From assembly GCF_014332515.1 (NCBI RefSeq), contig NZ_VFSD01000001.1, positions 248,001 to 312,000 on the forward strand: a stretch of DNA of 64,000 nt, given 5' to 3'. The notes under the pieces were generated by a model. That model was not told where the DNA came from. It saw only the letters and a list, made by a program, of their open reading frames with translations, and made no database searches. Of the stretch, positions 20,151-29,162 are shown piece after piece; the stretch's first letter is position 1; the number at the start of each line of letters is the position of its first letter. Made by a program: the position numbers and the translations under genes. Source of the stretch: Pontibacter beigongshangensis (lineage in GTDB: Bacteria > Bacteroidota > Bacteroidia > Cytophagales > Hymenobacteraceae).

Positions 20151-20203
20151 AGCAGCAACAGCAGAGCCTTGCTCTTAAAGAGGCGATTTTTCATTAGAAT
20201 AAT
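20151..20203 (-). repeat. dispersed intergenic repeat, copy 6
   Basis: The plus strand reads AGCAGCAACAGCAGAGCC, then AAAGAGGCGATTTTTC, then ATTAGAATAATT. This is the reverse orientation of the family, about 115 bp beyond the stop of the DUF5017-like gene. Confidence 0.65.
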
Positions 20204-20318
20204 TGCTCCTGTGCTCCACAGCATTTGCTTCTATGTACTTCGGCCCAATCCGGCTACATCTCTGGATTAGTAACAAGGTTTTTTATAGCGGGAGTTTTAA
20301 AGCTGTCACTATTTCGCC

Positions 20319-21218
20319 TTACTCCGTTATGGTGATTTCAAATTGCCTCATCACCTGCTTGCGGTCGTCAACAGTTTGGTTGGCGCCTATAAAAGTGACG
20401 ACGTAGGTGCCGGGTTGTGTGTATACAAACTGGTGGCTGTCCAGGGCATTGGTTCCTATATTCTGGATAGGCGTGCCTCTGTCGGGTGGCACCTTAGTAA
20501 AATAAAGCGGTTTGGTAACGTACCAGTCTTCGCTTTCGGGCGCATTTTTGCCGCCACCTATTATAACCAGATCCACAATCGGGGTGCCCCTGGAGTACCA
20601 GGCATTGGCATCGTTTGTAATGCTGAAGGGCTGCCAACCGGCAGTCTGCAAGGTAGCCACCGGAATGGCGGAGCCATCGGGCAGCAGGGTGCTGGCTTTG
20701 AACTCCGGCACGATCCAGTTTCCGGCTGCCTTGTCGGGGTCGGTGGCTCCCTCAAATTTCAGGGCAAAGAACAGCGGCTTGCCCGGTTCCACTACGTCAG
20801 AAATATCCATCGTTCCGGAAGGGGTTATGGTGGGGTTAGGTGCAATGGTGCCTCTGTTGGTAATGTCTGTCCAGGAGGCTGCTTTCACACCTTCTGCCGT
20901 TAACGCAGCAAGGTCGCTGCTCACCATTAGCTTAAGGGAATTCAATTGGGTGCCTCCTCCGCCATACTGGGTGGTAACGTGCAACTGTGGCTTGCCGCCT
21001 TCCACCTCGGTGCGGTCGCGGAAATTGTAATCGGCACCGGGCAAGCCTGAATAAAACGTGATATGGCCTGCATAGCCTGTAAAATTGAACTTAACAGGCT
21101 CTCCGACCTTATAAGTCAGCTTTTCTGCCTGCACATCGAAATCAGGTGCAACCACCTCCATCGTCTTATCGCACGAAAGCAATGTAAGGGCGATAAGCAT
21201 TCCGTATAAATATCTCAT
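20319..21218 (-). CDS. DUF5017-like surface lipoprotein of the SusC/SusD pair 2
   Basis: The ATG at 21218 gives MRYLYGMLIALTLLSCDKT, an SPII signal with the lipid Cys at 16; an upstream in-frame TTG at 21224 is less likely. The mature 284 residues are beta-rich, starting DFDVQAEKLTYKVGEPVKFN, a PKD/Ig-like opening, with FTGYAGHITFYSGLPGADY, which resembles DUF5017 proteins that follow SusD in many loci. The end reads FVYTQPGTYVVTFIGANQ, another PKD-like strand pair. It lies 13 bases after the second susD. A surface glycan-binding role is inferred from position. No catalytic motif is seen. Confidence 0.7.
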   Translation of the reverse strand: MRYLYGMLIALTLLSCDKTMEVVAPDFDVQAEKLTYKVGEPVKFNFTGYAGHITFYSGLPGADYNFRDRTEVEGGKPQLHVTTQYGGGGTQLNSLKLMVSSDLAALTAEGVKAASWTDITNRGTIAPNPTITPSGTMDISDVVEPGKPLFFALKFEGATDPDKAAGNWIVPEFKASTLLPDGSAIPVATLQTAGWQPFSITNDANAWYSRGTPIVDLVIIGGGKNAPESEDWYVTKPLYFTKVPPDRGTPIQNIGTNALDSHQFVYTQPGTYVVTFIGANQTVDDRKQVMRQFEITITE

Positions 21219-21231
21219 AACCAATATCTTT

Positions 21232-22839
21232 TTAGTATCCTGGATTTTGTGTAAGAGCCTTGTTCAAGGCCATGTCGTAGGTTGGGATAGGCAGCAGCAG
21301 GTTGCGCTCCGACACGTTGGTCTGCGCCAGCACGTGCCCCTGCACAGCGCCATTGGCAAGTGCCCAGCTCATATAGGATTTCATATCGCCTATAAAATTG
21401 CCCCAGCGGATCAGGTCCGGCCTTCTGGAAGCCTCGAAGCAGAACTCGCGCGCTCTTTCATCTTTAAGTATTTCCCTGAATTCTTCTTTGCCCAGTCCGT
21501 CCGGCAGATCGGCGTTTATGTCGGGTTTGGGCGGGTTGGGCAGCAGGAGGCCATAGGCTCTTCTACGCACCTCGTTTATGGCCTCATAAGCCACAGCCGT
21601 CGGGCCATTCAGCTCGTTTTCTGCTTCTGCTATCATTAAGAGCACATCGGAGTACCTGAGGATAGGGAAATTCTGTGGCGAGGTGCTGATGTCTTTCGGA
21701 GACACCACCTCATACTCTCTTCTCCACTTGCCCATGGTGCGCCTCCAGATGTCGGGGTTTGGCGTGTACACGGCCGGGTTGCCCACATAGGTGAAGGGGG
21801 CAATGTTCCAGTCTCGGCGCAGGTCGGGCGAGGCCTGGGGTACGTCGGTGTTCTCCGCATCCTTTTCATACAAATCGAACAACCGGCGGGTAGCGAGCAC
21901 AGATCCGCCACTGATTCCTTTATCACGGTCTGAAGGGTTCCGGATGCCCCCACGCGCCCCTACATAGTAGGTGTACTCGCTGTGTGCCCCGGTGTTATTG
22001 CCGAAGAACTCCACTTCCCAGATGCTCTCTCTAACATCGTACTGGTCTTTGGCATATTTCATGAAAACATCGGTATAATCCGGGTTCAGGCCATGCCTGC
22101 CGGAGTCACGCACCTTTTTTGCCCAGGCCAACGCTTCAGTGTACCTGGAGTGGTCGTTTAGTGGGAAACCAGCCATCTTCAGGTTTACCCGTGCCAGAAT
22201 TCCCTGCACAGCCGACCGCGACACCCGGCCGCCATAGCTAAGGCCTCCTTCTGCGCCCGGACCGGCCACATCCTCTACCAGCGCTTCCGCCTCCGTCATG
22301 TCCCGAATCACCATGTCGTACACTTCACGCATAGGGGTACGCGGTATGTCAACCGCCGAAATGGAAGGCTTGTCGGTGAGCAGTAGCGGCACATCGCCAT
22401 AGTTGCTTACCAGCTGAAAGTAATAGTATGCTCTGAGGAACAGGGCCTGGCCTTTTATTTTATTGCGCGCCGCTTCGTCAATCTCAGGGTTGTCTACAAC
22501 AGCCAGCAGCAGGTTGGCCCGGTAAATGCCCTGATACAGGGTTTTCCAGTAGTTGGTGATCTGGGCATCTGCTGGCGTATAAATATAGGCAGTGGTGTTT
22601 GACTGGCCTGTATTGGTATATTCGATGTCAGAGCTCACGTTGAGCCAGTAAGGCACCACATCGCCGTACATGGCCTGCGACCCCAGCACATCATACACGC
22701 CGGCGAGGGCGGTTTCCAGTTCTGCTAAAGTAGCATAGTTAGGAGCTATAAAATTGGTTGGTTCGGTATCCAGAAAGTCTTTGCAGGAAGTTCCTCCCAA
22801 ACAAAGCACGGAAGCAAGGATGTAATATTTCAGTTTCAT
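21232..22839 (-). CDS. SusD/RagB-family nutrient-binding lipoprotein (pair 2)
   Basis: The 535-residue product begins MKLKYYILASVLCLGGTSCK with lipidated Cys19, then DFLDTEPTNFI. It has the TPR-type helices (IKGQALFLRAYYYFQLVSNYGDVPLL is the classic SusD block), then the C-terminal FPILRYSDVLLMIAEAENEL and INEVRRRAYG, then ERAREFCFEASRRPDLIRWG and a terminal ALTQNPGY. It is 15 bases from the susC upstream and 13 from the DUF5017-like gene downstream, so the three form one operon. It is only distantly similar to the first SusD here, so the two pairs probably bind different glycans or different parts of one. Confidence 0.95.
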   Translation of the reverse strand: MKLKYYILASVLCLGGTSCKDFLDTEPTNFIAPNYATLAELETALAGVYDVLGSQAMYGDVVPYWLNVSSDIEYTNTGQSNTTAYIYTPADAQITNYWKTLYQGIYRANLLLAVVDNPEIDEAARNKIKGQALFLRAYYYFQLVSNYGDVPLLLTDKPSISAVDIPRTPMREVYDMVIRDMTEAEALVEDVAGPGAEGGLSYGGRVSRSAVQGILARVNLKMAGFPLNDHSRYTEALAWAKKVRDSGRHGLNPDYTDVFMKYAKDQYDVRESIWEVEFFGNNTGAHSEYTYYVGARGGIRNPSDRDKGISGGSVLATRRLFDLYEKDAENTDVPQASPDLRRDWNIAPFTYVGNPAVYTPNPDIWRRTMGKWRREYEVVSPKDISTSPQNFPILRYSDVLLMIAEAENELNGPTAVAYEAINEVRRRAYGLLLPNPPKPDINADLPDGLGKEEFREILKDERAREFCFEASRRPDLIRWGNFIGDMKSYMSWALANGAVQGHVLAQTNVSERNLLLPIPTYDMALNKALTQNPGY

Positions 22840-22854
22840 ATCTCAGCAGTTAGA

Positions 22855-25800
22855 TTACAAGGTGGTGCTTAAGCCTACAGTCAGGGTTCTGGCCAGCGGG
22901 TATGAGGCAAAGTCGAAGCCCGGTGTCAGGGCGGAGTGCCTGGTCGACACATCGGGGTTAGATCCGGAGTACTTGGTCCAGGTAAAGAGGTTCTGAGCCG
23001 AAACATACACCCGCAGCGATTTCAGCTTTACGCGGCTTACCAGCGACTCCTGGAAGTTGTAGCCCAGGGCAACTGTTTTCAGGCGCAGGAAAGAACCGTC
23101 TTCGATCACGCGGCTGGAGTAGTAAGTATCTCGTTGACCACCGGTTCTGAACAGCGTGTTGCTTGGATTTTCCGGCGTCCACCGGTCCACGTAGCTGGCG
23201 TACTGGTTCAGAGAACGTGTGCGCTTGGCGTTTCCTTCGAACAGCAGGCGGTTGGCATTGATGATGTCGTTGCCGTAGGACCACTGGAAAAACACGTTCA
23301 GGTCAAAGCCTTTGTAGCTAAAATTGTTTGAGAAGCCGCCTACATGAATCGGAAGTCCTCTTCCAATTACGGTGAAGTCCATTTCATTCACCACCAGGTC
23401 GCCGTTTATGTCTTTGTACTTAATGTCGCCAGGCTGGATGTTGGCTCTTGGCTGTCCGTTTGTAGGGATGTTGTCTTTCAGCACATGGTTACCCAGCACC
23501 AGGTCAAAATCCTCATACTGGTACACGCCGTCCCAGATCAGGCCGTAAATCTGGCCTATTGGCTGCCCCACCTGCGCAATATAAGGTGAGGTGTTACGGA
23601 AGTCGGTGTCAAATGCTACCTGGCTCAGCAAGGATGTCTGCCCCTCGTTCAGAGCCAGGATTTTGTTCTGGTTAAAGCTGATGTTGAAGTTTGTGGTCCA
23701 GCTGAAATTGTTTTTCTGTACGTTCACGGTGTTCAGCGTCAGCTCCAGCCCCTGGTTCTGCAGCTTCCCGATATTTTTGAAGGCGGTTGCCATGCCGGAG
23801 GTGTTCGTAAGGCCGGTGCCATAAGGCAGGCTGGCGTTCAGGAGCAGGTCGCGGGTAGTTTTGCGGTAGATATCGGCCATAATTTCCACACGGCCTTTCA
23901 GCAGGCTCAGGTCATAGCCAATGTTGGCCTGCGCTGTTGTTTCCCACTTCAGCTCGGGGTTGCCATAGTTCTCCAGCAGCGCGCCCCTGGTCGGGTTGCT
24001 GTTGTTGAAGGAGTAACCTCCGTAGCGCGGCACGCTCAGCTGGGTCAGGTAAGGGAAGTCAGACACACGGTTGTTGCCGGTAAGACCATAACTCACACGA
24101 AGCTTGGCATCATTGATAAAGCTGATATCCCGGATCAGAGGCTCGTCTGACATCCTCCAGGCAAATGCAGCCGAAGGGAACAGGGCCCAGCGGTTGCCGG
24201 GAGCAAACTTGGAAGAACCGTCGTTCCGGATAGAGGCCGTGAGCAAGTACTTCGATTTGTAGTTGTAGTTCACACGACCTAAGAGAGAGGCCATCGTCCA
24301 GCGGGAGCTGTAAGAGTAGCCAATATTGGTGTCTGCTTCGTCCAAACCGTCGATGCCGAGTGCTTCGTTTAATACATTAGTAGCTGTAAACCCATAATTT
24401 GCGTCGTTTTGTTGCTGCATGGTAAAACCGCCCACCACGTTCAGGTTATGGTGCTGGTTAAAGGTCTTTTTGTAGGTAAGGGTATTTTCGTTCAGCCAGT
24501 TCGTAACGGGCCTGAAGTTAATGGAACCGTTTACACCTTCTGCTCTCCTGCTGTTGCCGTTGGTAGTAAGCGAGTTGAAAAAGTTGTCGCGGCGTACCAT
24601 CATGTTCGTGATGCCGCCAGACACGCGTAAGGTCAGCTCGGGCGTAATGGAATACTGGGCGTAGGAGTTTACATTCAGGTTGTTCACCCTGGTTTCGCGC
24701 AGCTCGTTTTTGGCAGACATGATGGGGTTAACCCGGAAATCGTTGCCGAGCATAGTAGGGTCGAAAAGCTGATCCAGAATCTGGTCGCCGGCACCTGCCA
24801 CCGGCCGGAACCCCCAGACAGAGTAAAGCAGACTCAGGCCGCTGTAGGTCATGGTGTGTGAGGTGTTGGATACGATAGCACCATAAGTCAGTTCGCTGCT
24901 GTAGTTGGCGTTAACCCCTACTTTCAGGTTTTTGCCGATGCCCTGGTCCAGGGTAAGCCGGCCCTGGTATCGCTTAAAGCCGGAGTTAATCACAAGCCCC
25001 TGCTGGTCGATGATGTTGCCGGAAATGGAATAGGTAGTAGCGCCGTTGCCACCTCTTATGGCCAGCTCGTGGTTCTGAATCGGGGAGCGTTGGTAAACCT
25101 CTTTCTGCAAATCTAAACTTTCGGCGTTACGGTAATCCTCCAGCGTTTTTTCGCCGGTAAAATATACGTTGTCGGCAAATTCCGGCTCCAGCTCGCTCTG
25201 GTATTTCACGAACTCATAGGCATTCATGAGCTCCAATGGTTTAGGGTTTTCAGAGATGCCGTAGAACGTGTTATAGGAAATGACAGGGGTTCCCTCCTTG
25301 CCTCTTTTGGTTGTGATCATCACGACCCCGTTGGCACCTCTGGCTCCATAAATGGCTGTGGCAGAAGCATCCTTCAGGATGTCAATCGATTCAATATCGC
25401 TTGGGTTTATGGAGTTGGCCATAGAGGTCTCCATCGGGAAACCATCTACCACATAGAGCGGAGACGTATCCTGTGTTAAGGAGCCTGCCCCCCGGATTAC
25501 AATGTTGTTGTTGGAGCCCGGCTGCCCATCGTTTCCAGAAACGGTGACACCCGCCACACGGCCTGCAAGCGCTTCATCAAAGGACTTTACAGGGGCTTTC
25601 TCCACATCCGCCATCTTTACCTGACCGACTGCACTGGGCACGTCTTCGCGGGCAGAGGTGCCGTAGCCAATCACGACCAGCTCTTTCAGTTGCGCCTGAC
25701 TGGCCTCCAGTTTTACATTAATGCCTGTCTGGTTCTTTACCGGAATTTCCTGGCTTTTAAATCCTAGAAAGGATACCACCAGCGTAGCATTGCTTTTTAC

Positions 25801-26025
25801 GCTAAGGCTGAACCGTCCGTCAGTATCTGTGGTCGTGGCGTTGGTAGTGCCTTTCTCCACCACAATGGAGCCCGTCAGGGGGGCGCCATCTGCTGCGGCC
25901 GTAACTTTGCCGCTAACTGTAGTCGTCTGCACCGCCTGTGCTGCCAGGTCCTGCACGCCCAGTGAAAAACCCAGCATGACACAAACCATCTTTAACCACA
26001 GCAGGTTGTTTAAAAAGTGTTTCAT
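22855..26025 (-). CDS. SusC/RagA-family TonB-dependent outer-membrane transporter (pair 2)
   Basis: The 1056-residue protein has a signal peptide cleaved near DLAAQA, a carboxypeptidase-D-like domain (TTTVSGKVTAAADGAPLTGS onward), and a TonB-box region KELVVIGYGTSAREDVPSAV. The plug carries PLYVVDGFPMETS and DASATAIYGARGANGVVMIT. A full-length barrel ends ASYPLARTLTVGLSTTL. It partners the SusD encoded 15 bases downstream. A single operator copy lies 135 bases upstream of the ATG, in an extended form almost identical to that of the first susC, which argues that both transporters respond to the same signal. Confidence 0.96.
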   Translation of the reverse strand: MKHFLNNLLWLKMVCVMLGFSLGVQDLAAQAVQTTTVSGKVTAAADGAPLTGSIVVEKGTTNATTTDTDGRFSLSVKSNATLVVSFLGFKSQEIPVKNQTGINVKLEASQAQLKELVVIGYGTSAREDVPSAVGQVKMADVEKAPVKSFDEALAGRVAGVTVSGNDGQPGSNNNIVIRGAGSLTQDTSPLYVVDGFPMETSMANSINPSDIESIDILKDASATAIYGARGANGVVMITTKRGKEGTPVISYNTFYGISENPKPLELMNAYEFVKYQSELEPEFADNVYFTGEKTLEDYRNAESLDLQKEVYQRSPIQNHELAIRGGNGATTYSISGNIIDQQGLVINSGFKRYQGRLTLDQGIGKNLKVGVNANYSSELTYGAIVSNTSHTMTYSGLSLLYSVWGFRPVAGAGDQILDQLFDPTMLGNDFRVNPIMSAKNELRETRVNNLNVNSYAQYSITPELTLRVSGGITNMMVRRDNFFNSLTTNGNSRRAEGVNGSINFRPVTNWLNENTLTYKKTFNQHHNLNVVGGFTMQQQNDANYGFTATNVLNEALGIDGLDEADTNIGYSYSSRWTMASLLGRVNYNYKSKYLLTASIRNDGSSKFAPGNRWALFPSAAFAWRMSDEPLIRDISFINDAKLRVSYGLTGNNRVSDFPYLTQLSVPRYGGYSFNNSNPTRGALLENYGNPELKWETTAQANIGYDLSLLKGRVEIMADIYRKTTRDLLLNASLPYGTGLTNTSGMATAFKNIGKLQNQGLELTLNTVNVQKNNFSWTTNFNISFNQNKILALNEGQTSLLSQVAFDTDFRNTSPYIAQVGQPIGQIYGLIWDGVYQYEDFDLVLGNHVLKDNIPTNGQPRANIQPGDIKYKDINGDLVVNEMDFTVIGRGLPIHVGGFSNNFSYKGFDLNVFFQWSYGNDIINANRLLFEGNAKRTRSLNQYASYVDRWTPENPSNTLFRTGGQRDTYYSSRVIEDGSFLRLKTVALGYNFQESLVSRVKLKSLRVYVSAQNLFTWTKYSGSNPDVSTRHSALTPGFDFASYPLARTLTVGLSTTL

Positions 26026-26159
26026 ACTTCTATCTTGTTAAATTGTTAAAATACATCGTCTTGATTTTTATATTTTACTTAAGGAAAATCTATCTCATTT
26101 CGTTAGGACTGGATAATAAAACTTTTGAAGGTGGCCTACTTTAATAAAAGGCAAAACAT

Positions 26160-26173
26160 CTTAACGCACTAGG
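26160..26173 (-). promoter_or_regulatory. candidate operator copy 5 (CTTAACGCACTAGG)
   Basis: On the coding strand it reads TTTTAACCTAGTGCGTTAAG followed by ATGTTTT, nearly the same as copy 1 over 27 bases. It lies 135 bases upstream of the second susC. Confidence 0.7.
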
Positions 26174-26287
26174 TTAAAAAATTCAATACTATGCCATCAT
26201 GGTTTTAAAACCATCTATCCTCTTTCCGGATACTTACCTTTAGATATTTATTGGAGAAGGCATCAAGCCGAACACTCCTTCAAAGAA

Positions 26288-27547
26288 TTAACCTACTACC
26301 TGTTTTTCCAGCTTTTGCCCGATGCTAAAATCAACGGCTTTAATCTTCGGGATAAAAATGGCCAGCAATACAAAAGCCAGAGGATACATGATGCCGGAAA
26401 TTATCCATAGCGGGCCATAAGAGTAATCTTGTATGACCATACCGATGAGCGGATTCATGACCATGCCGGAAACAGCTCCTGCCGTGCCAGAAAGCCCTAC
26501 CACCGTAGAGGTGGCGTAACGGCCAAACACATCTGAGATAGCGGTTATATAGTTGGTGATCCAAAGGCCATGGGCCAGCATCAGTACGGCCATCAGCAGG
26601 ATGGCCACCTCCACCGAAGATACCCAGGCAATAAGGGGAGCAACCAGCGTAATCGCCGCTGCAATGCCCATAACCCATTTTCGGGCAGAATTTACAGGAA
26701 GGCCTCTTGCTATCAACCTGTCGGAGAACCAGCCGCCCATAATGTTGGAGATGCCCAGGGCCAGGAACGGAATCCAGAAAAGCTCCCCTACCCGCTCAAA
26801 AGACACGCCCCGCTCCTGGTTGAGGTACTTGGGCACCCAGAACATTAGGAAGTAGAAAACAGGGTCCAGCAGAAAACGGATCAGGATAAAAACCAATACC
26901 TCCTTATTTTTCAGCAGCGTAAGGAACGGGATTTTAGGCGCTTTCTCCTGCTCCTGTTCCACTACAACTGGCTGCTCTTTTGTAGCTTTTTTGCGCCAGG
27001 GCACCAGCATCCACACTAACACCCACACAATACCCACCAGCCCGGGAATGGCAAAGCTCCAGCGCCAGCCCATGCTGTTTGAAATAAGGATAGTGACAGG
27101 CGGCGCCAGTACGGCTCCAATGGCAGAGCCCCCAATAGCAATGCCATTGGCAAGGGCACGCTCTTTTTTGCCGAACCACTCATACACCGTTTTGGCAGCG
27201 CCTGGAAAACAACCTCCCTCGCCTACACCCAGCAGGAACCGGAAGGCCAGCAATTGATGAAAATTCGTCATGACGCCGTGCAGGCTATTGGCCACTGACC
27301 ACACCCCCACCGAGAGCGCCAACCCCGCCTTTCCGCCAATCCTGTCGATCAGCCTGCCACCAACCGTGAACATAATCGCGTAGCTGATCAGGAAACTGGT
27401 GTTAACCCAGCCATACTCTACATCACTGATATTAAACTCATCCTGAATTTTAATGATGGTCATGGATAGCACCTGACGGTCCAGGAAGTTGAGCCCTGTG
27501 GCCAGGAAGACTAGCCCTAATATAAACCAACGTATTTTGGATCCCAT
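26288..27547 (-). CDS. MFS importer, hexuronate/anion:cation symporter type
   Basis: The ATG at 27547 is chosen (MGSKIRWFILGLVFLATGLN). An in-frame extension of 32 codons upstream would cover the operator and promoter block and is rejected. The 419 residues form about 12 membrane helices. Family features are FLDRQVLSMTIIKIQDEFN between helices 1 and 2, GGRLIDRIGGKAG in loop 2-3, FRFLLGVGEGGCFPGA in helix 4 and a large central loop. This is the ACS (ExuT-like) pattern, so the substrate is probably a uronate or acidic sugar. It is a single-gene unit with operator copies immediately upstream of the start codon and 200 bases away. Confidence 0.85.
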   Translation of the reverse strand: MGSKIRWFILGLVFLATGLNFLDRQVLSMTIIKIQDEFNISDVEYGWVNTSFLISYAIMFTVGGRLIDRIGGKAGLALSVGVWSVANSLHGVMTNFHQLLAFRFLLGVGEGGCFPGAAKTVYEWFGKKERALANGIAIGGSAIGAVLAPPVTILISNSMGWRWSFAIPGLVGIVWVLVWMLVPWRKKATKEQPVVVEQEQEKAPKIPFLTLLKNKEVLVFILIRFLLDPVFYFLMFWVPKYLNQERGVSFERVGELFWIPFLALGISNIMGGWFSDRLIARGLPVNSARKWVMGIAAAITLVAPLIAWVSSVEVAILLMAVLMLAHGLWITNYITAISDVFGRYATSTVVGLSGTAGAVSGMVMNPLIGMVIQDYSYGPLWIISGIMYPLAFVLLAIFIPKIKAVDFSIGQKLEKQVVG

Positions 27548-27550
27548 ATC

Positions 27551-27616
27551 TCTTAACGCACTAAGTATGCGACAATAATAAAAAAATATTTTACAACTAC
27601 CTAACATTAGTAAGTA
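27551..27616 (-). promoter_or_regulatory. conserved promoter-like block with operator copy 6 (27552-27565)
   Basis: The operator CTTAACGCACTAAG is only 4 bases upstream of the MFS start codon. The following plus-strand bases (CAATAATAAAAAAATAT, CCTAACA, TAAGT) repeat the block at 7968-8033. The MFS mRNA would therefore have a very short leader, with the operator overlapping the ribosome-binding region. Confidence 0.6.
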
Positions 27617-27746
27617 AAATTTAAGATAAATTTCAATGATCAAGCAGAGGGCACCTCTAGATTTAAATATTTATCTCTTTTAAATTATATTTATCAATAC
27701 AATTGCCTTTTTTATGTTATAAGTAGCTGCATTTATTACAAAATTT

Positions 27747-27760
27747 CCTAACGCACTAAG
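27747..27760 (-). promoter_or_regulatory. candidate operator copy 7 (CCTAACGCACTAAG)
   Basis: It lies 195 bases from copy 6, almost the same spacing as copies 1 and 2 (190 bases). It is in the 494-bp gap between the GntR gene and the MFS gene. The rest of that gap shows no gene. Confidence 0.65.
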
Positions 27761-28041
27761 GGTAAAAAACAAACATAACTTTTCCGCCCATATAGGAAAA
27801 TAATCACGAAAAAGATGGGGTAACGCTTAAGGAAAGGTAAATTTTATATTGGGTTTCTGCTTTAAGAGTGAAACTCCGTTAAGATACCGGGCTTGCAATA
27901 TGCTTTCGTTATGATTTAAAGATTCACAACCCCGCCCGAATCAGCAGGGCGGTGGGCCAGACTAACTATAAGTTTAAGCTCTTCCTTACAAAAACCAGGA
28001 AGCGGTGCAGCTAAATAATGGCGGCAACTGTGCCCGGCCTC

Positions 28042-28836
28042 TTACCGCAGGTTATGACTCTTTTTAGGCTCCTTCCCGTGGTGCATTTCCTCGTCTTTGT
28101 ACTCTGGGTTAGCCACAATCGCGAATTTATATTTATCTCCCCTGTAATAAGATTTCTCGATTTCCAGCACCTTGTCGGGCTGGCTAACTACGGCGCTATC
28201 CAGTACAAATACAGGCAGGCGTCTGGACGTATCAAAATTATTGTCGGAAGAGTCCGGCTCCAGGATTGAGGCACTCAGCGTTTGCTTTACATCCGTAATT
28301 TTATGGCGGTACTTATCTTCATACACCTTAAAATAAGAGATCTCTGTAGACATCATATTGATTTTAGGGCAGAGCTTCAGGGAGATGTATTTTACCTCGT
28401 CTTTTATAATAGTGTCGTCTGCATAGCGGAGCTGGTGTATTTTCAGGACCGGCCCCTCCATAATAAAGTGTTTGCCGCTAATTTCGGAAGAGATGCCGTG
28501 CTGCAGAATGGTTTTTTCGAGTACAATGTTTTTGGGGTTGAAGCCTTCTGCGCGTAAGCTCTCGTTAAAGCCGCGCCGGGTAGAATCAATAGAGCCGAGG
28601 GTGCGTAGAATGTGGTGGTCCTCGGTGCGGTTCAGCACAAAGGTGCCTTTGCCTTTTATCCGTTGGGCCCATCCTTTAGACTCTATCTCCAGCAAGCTTT
28701 TGCGGGCAGTGGTATTACTGACCTTGAAATTTTTTATGAGCTCGTTTTCTGATGGAATCTTATCGCCCGGCTGTAGTTCCCCCGACTTTATCTTTTCTAT
28801 GATGGACTCACTAATGGAGATGAATTTAGGCTTCAT
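28042..28836 (-). CDS. GntR-family (HutC/UTRA subfamily) transcription regulator
   Basis: The 264-residue protein has an N-terminal winged helix (about 5 to 70) with SESIIEKIKSGELQPGDKIP, SENELIKNFKVSNTTARKSL and GKGTFV, the standard GntR motif. Residues 95 to 240 form a UTRA-type ligand domain (LEKTILQHGISSEISGKHFI, VLKIHQLRYADDTIIKDEVK). A basic tail HHGKEPKKSHNLR follows. It stands at the promoter-proximal end of the carbohydrate locus and is the only regulator in it, so it probably binds the seven CTTAGTGCGTTAAG sites. No copy of the site is seen in its own leader. The effector is unknown, probably a sugar or sugar phosphate. Confidence 0.88.
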   Translation of the reverse strand: MKPKFISISESIIEKIKSGELQPGDKIPSENELIKNFKVSNTTARKSLLEIESKGWAQRIKGKGTFVLNRTEDHHILRTLGSIDSTRRGFNESLRAEGFNPKNIVLEKTILQHGISSEISGKHFIMEGPVLKIHQLRYADDTIIKDEVKYISLKLCPKINMMSTEISYFKVYEDKYRHKITDVKQTLSASILEPDSSDNNFDTSRRLPVFVLDSAVVSQPDKVLEIEKSYYRGDKYKFAIVANPEYKDEEMHHGKEPKKSHNLR

Positions 28837-29015
28837 GCATGTTTAGATTAACAACAAGGTCCAATATAAAAGAATTAATACAATAAGAGAATTCAAGGTT
28901 AAGAAATAAGTCTTTTGGCGGCAAAAACCTCTGTTAGCGGGAGCGGGAATCTATATTTCGCTCTTTACAGTGCCCTATGGGTCCGAATCAGCCTTTAGAA
29001 TGTTTGCCGTACTTT

Positions 29016-29068
29016 AGCAGCAGCAACAGCAGCAGAGGGTGTTGGAGGGCTGTTTTCATTAGCATAAT
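29016..29068 (-). repeat. dispersed intergenic repeat, copy 7
   Basis: The plus strand reads AGCAGCAGCAACAGCAGCAG, then AGGGTGTTGGAGG, then GCTGTTTTCATTAGCATAAT. It pairs perfectly over 21 bp with copy 8, which lies 94 bp away in the opposite orientation. Confidence 0.75.
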
Positions 29069-29162
29069 CCTGCCTGTCAGTTTTTTTCTTCCCGGGTTGT
29101 CTGTGTTATCTTTCCAGATGATAAGCTTGTAGTATGCTGCAGGCCGGAAAAGACCGGAGGTG

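Noticed and set aside
27548..27643. An N-terminal extension of the MFS protein by 32 codons
   Set aside because: The extension would translate the operator and promoter block, which is also present upstream of susC-1 in a non-coding context. The ATG at 27547 begins the usual MFS N-terminus.
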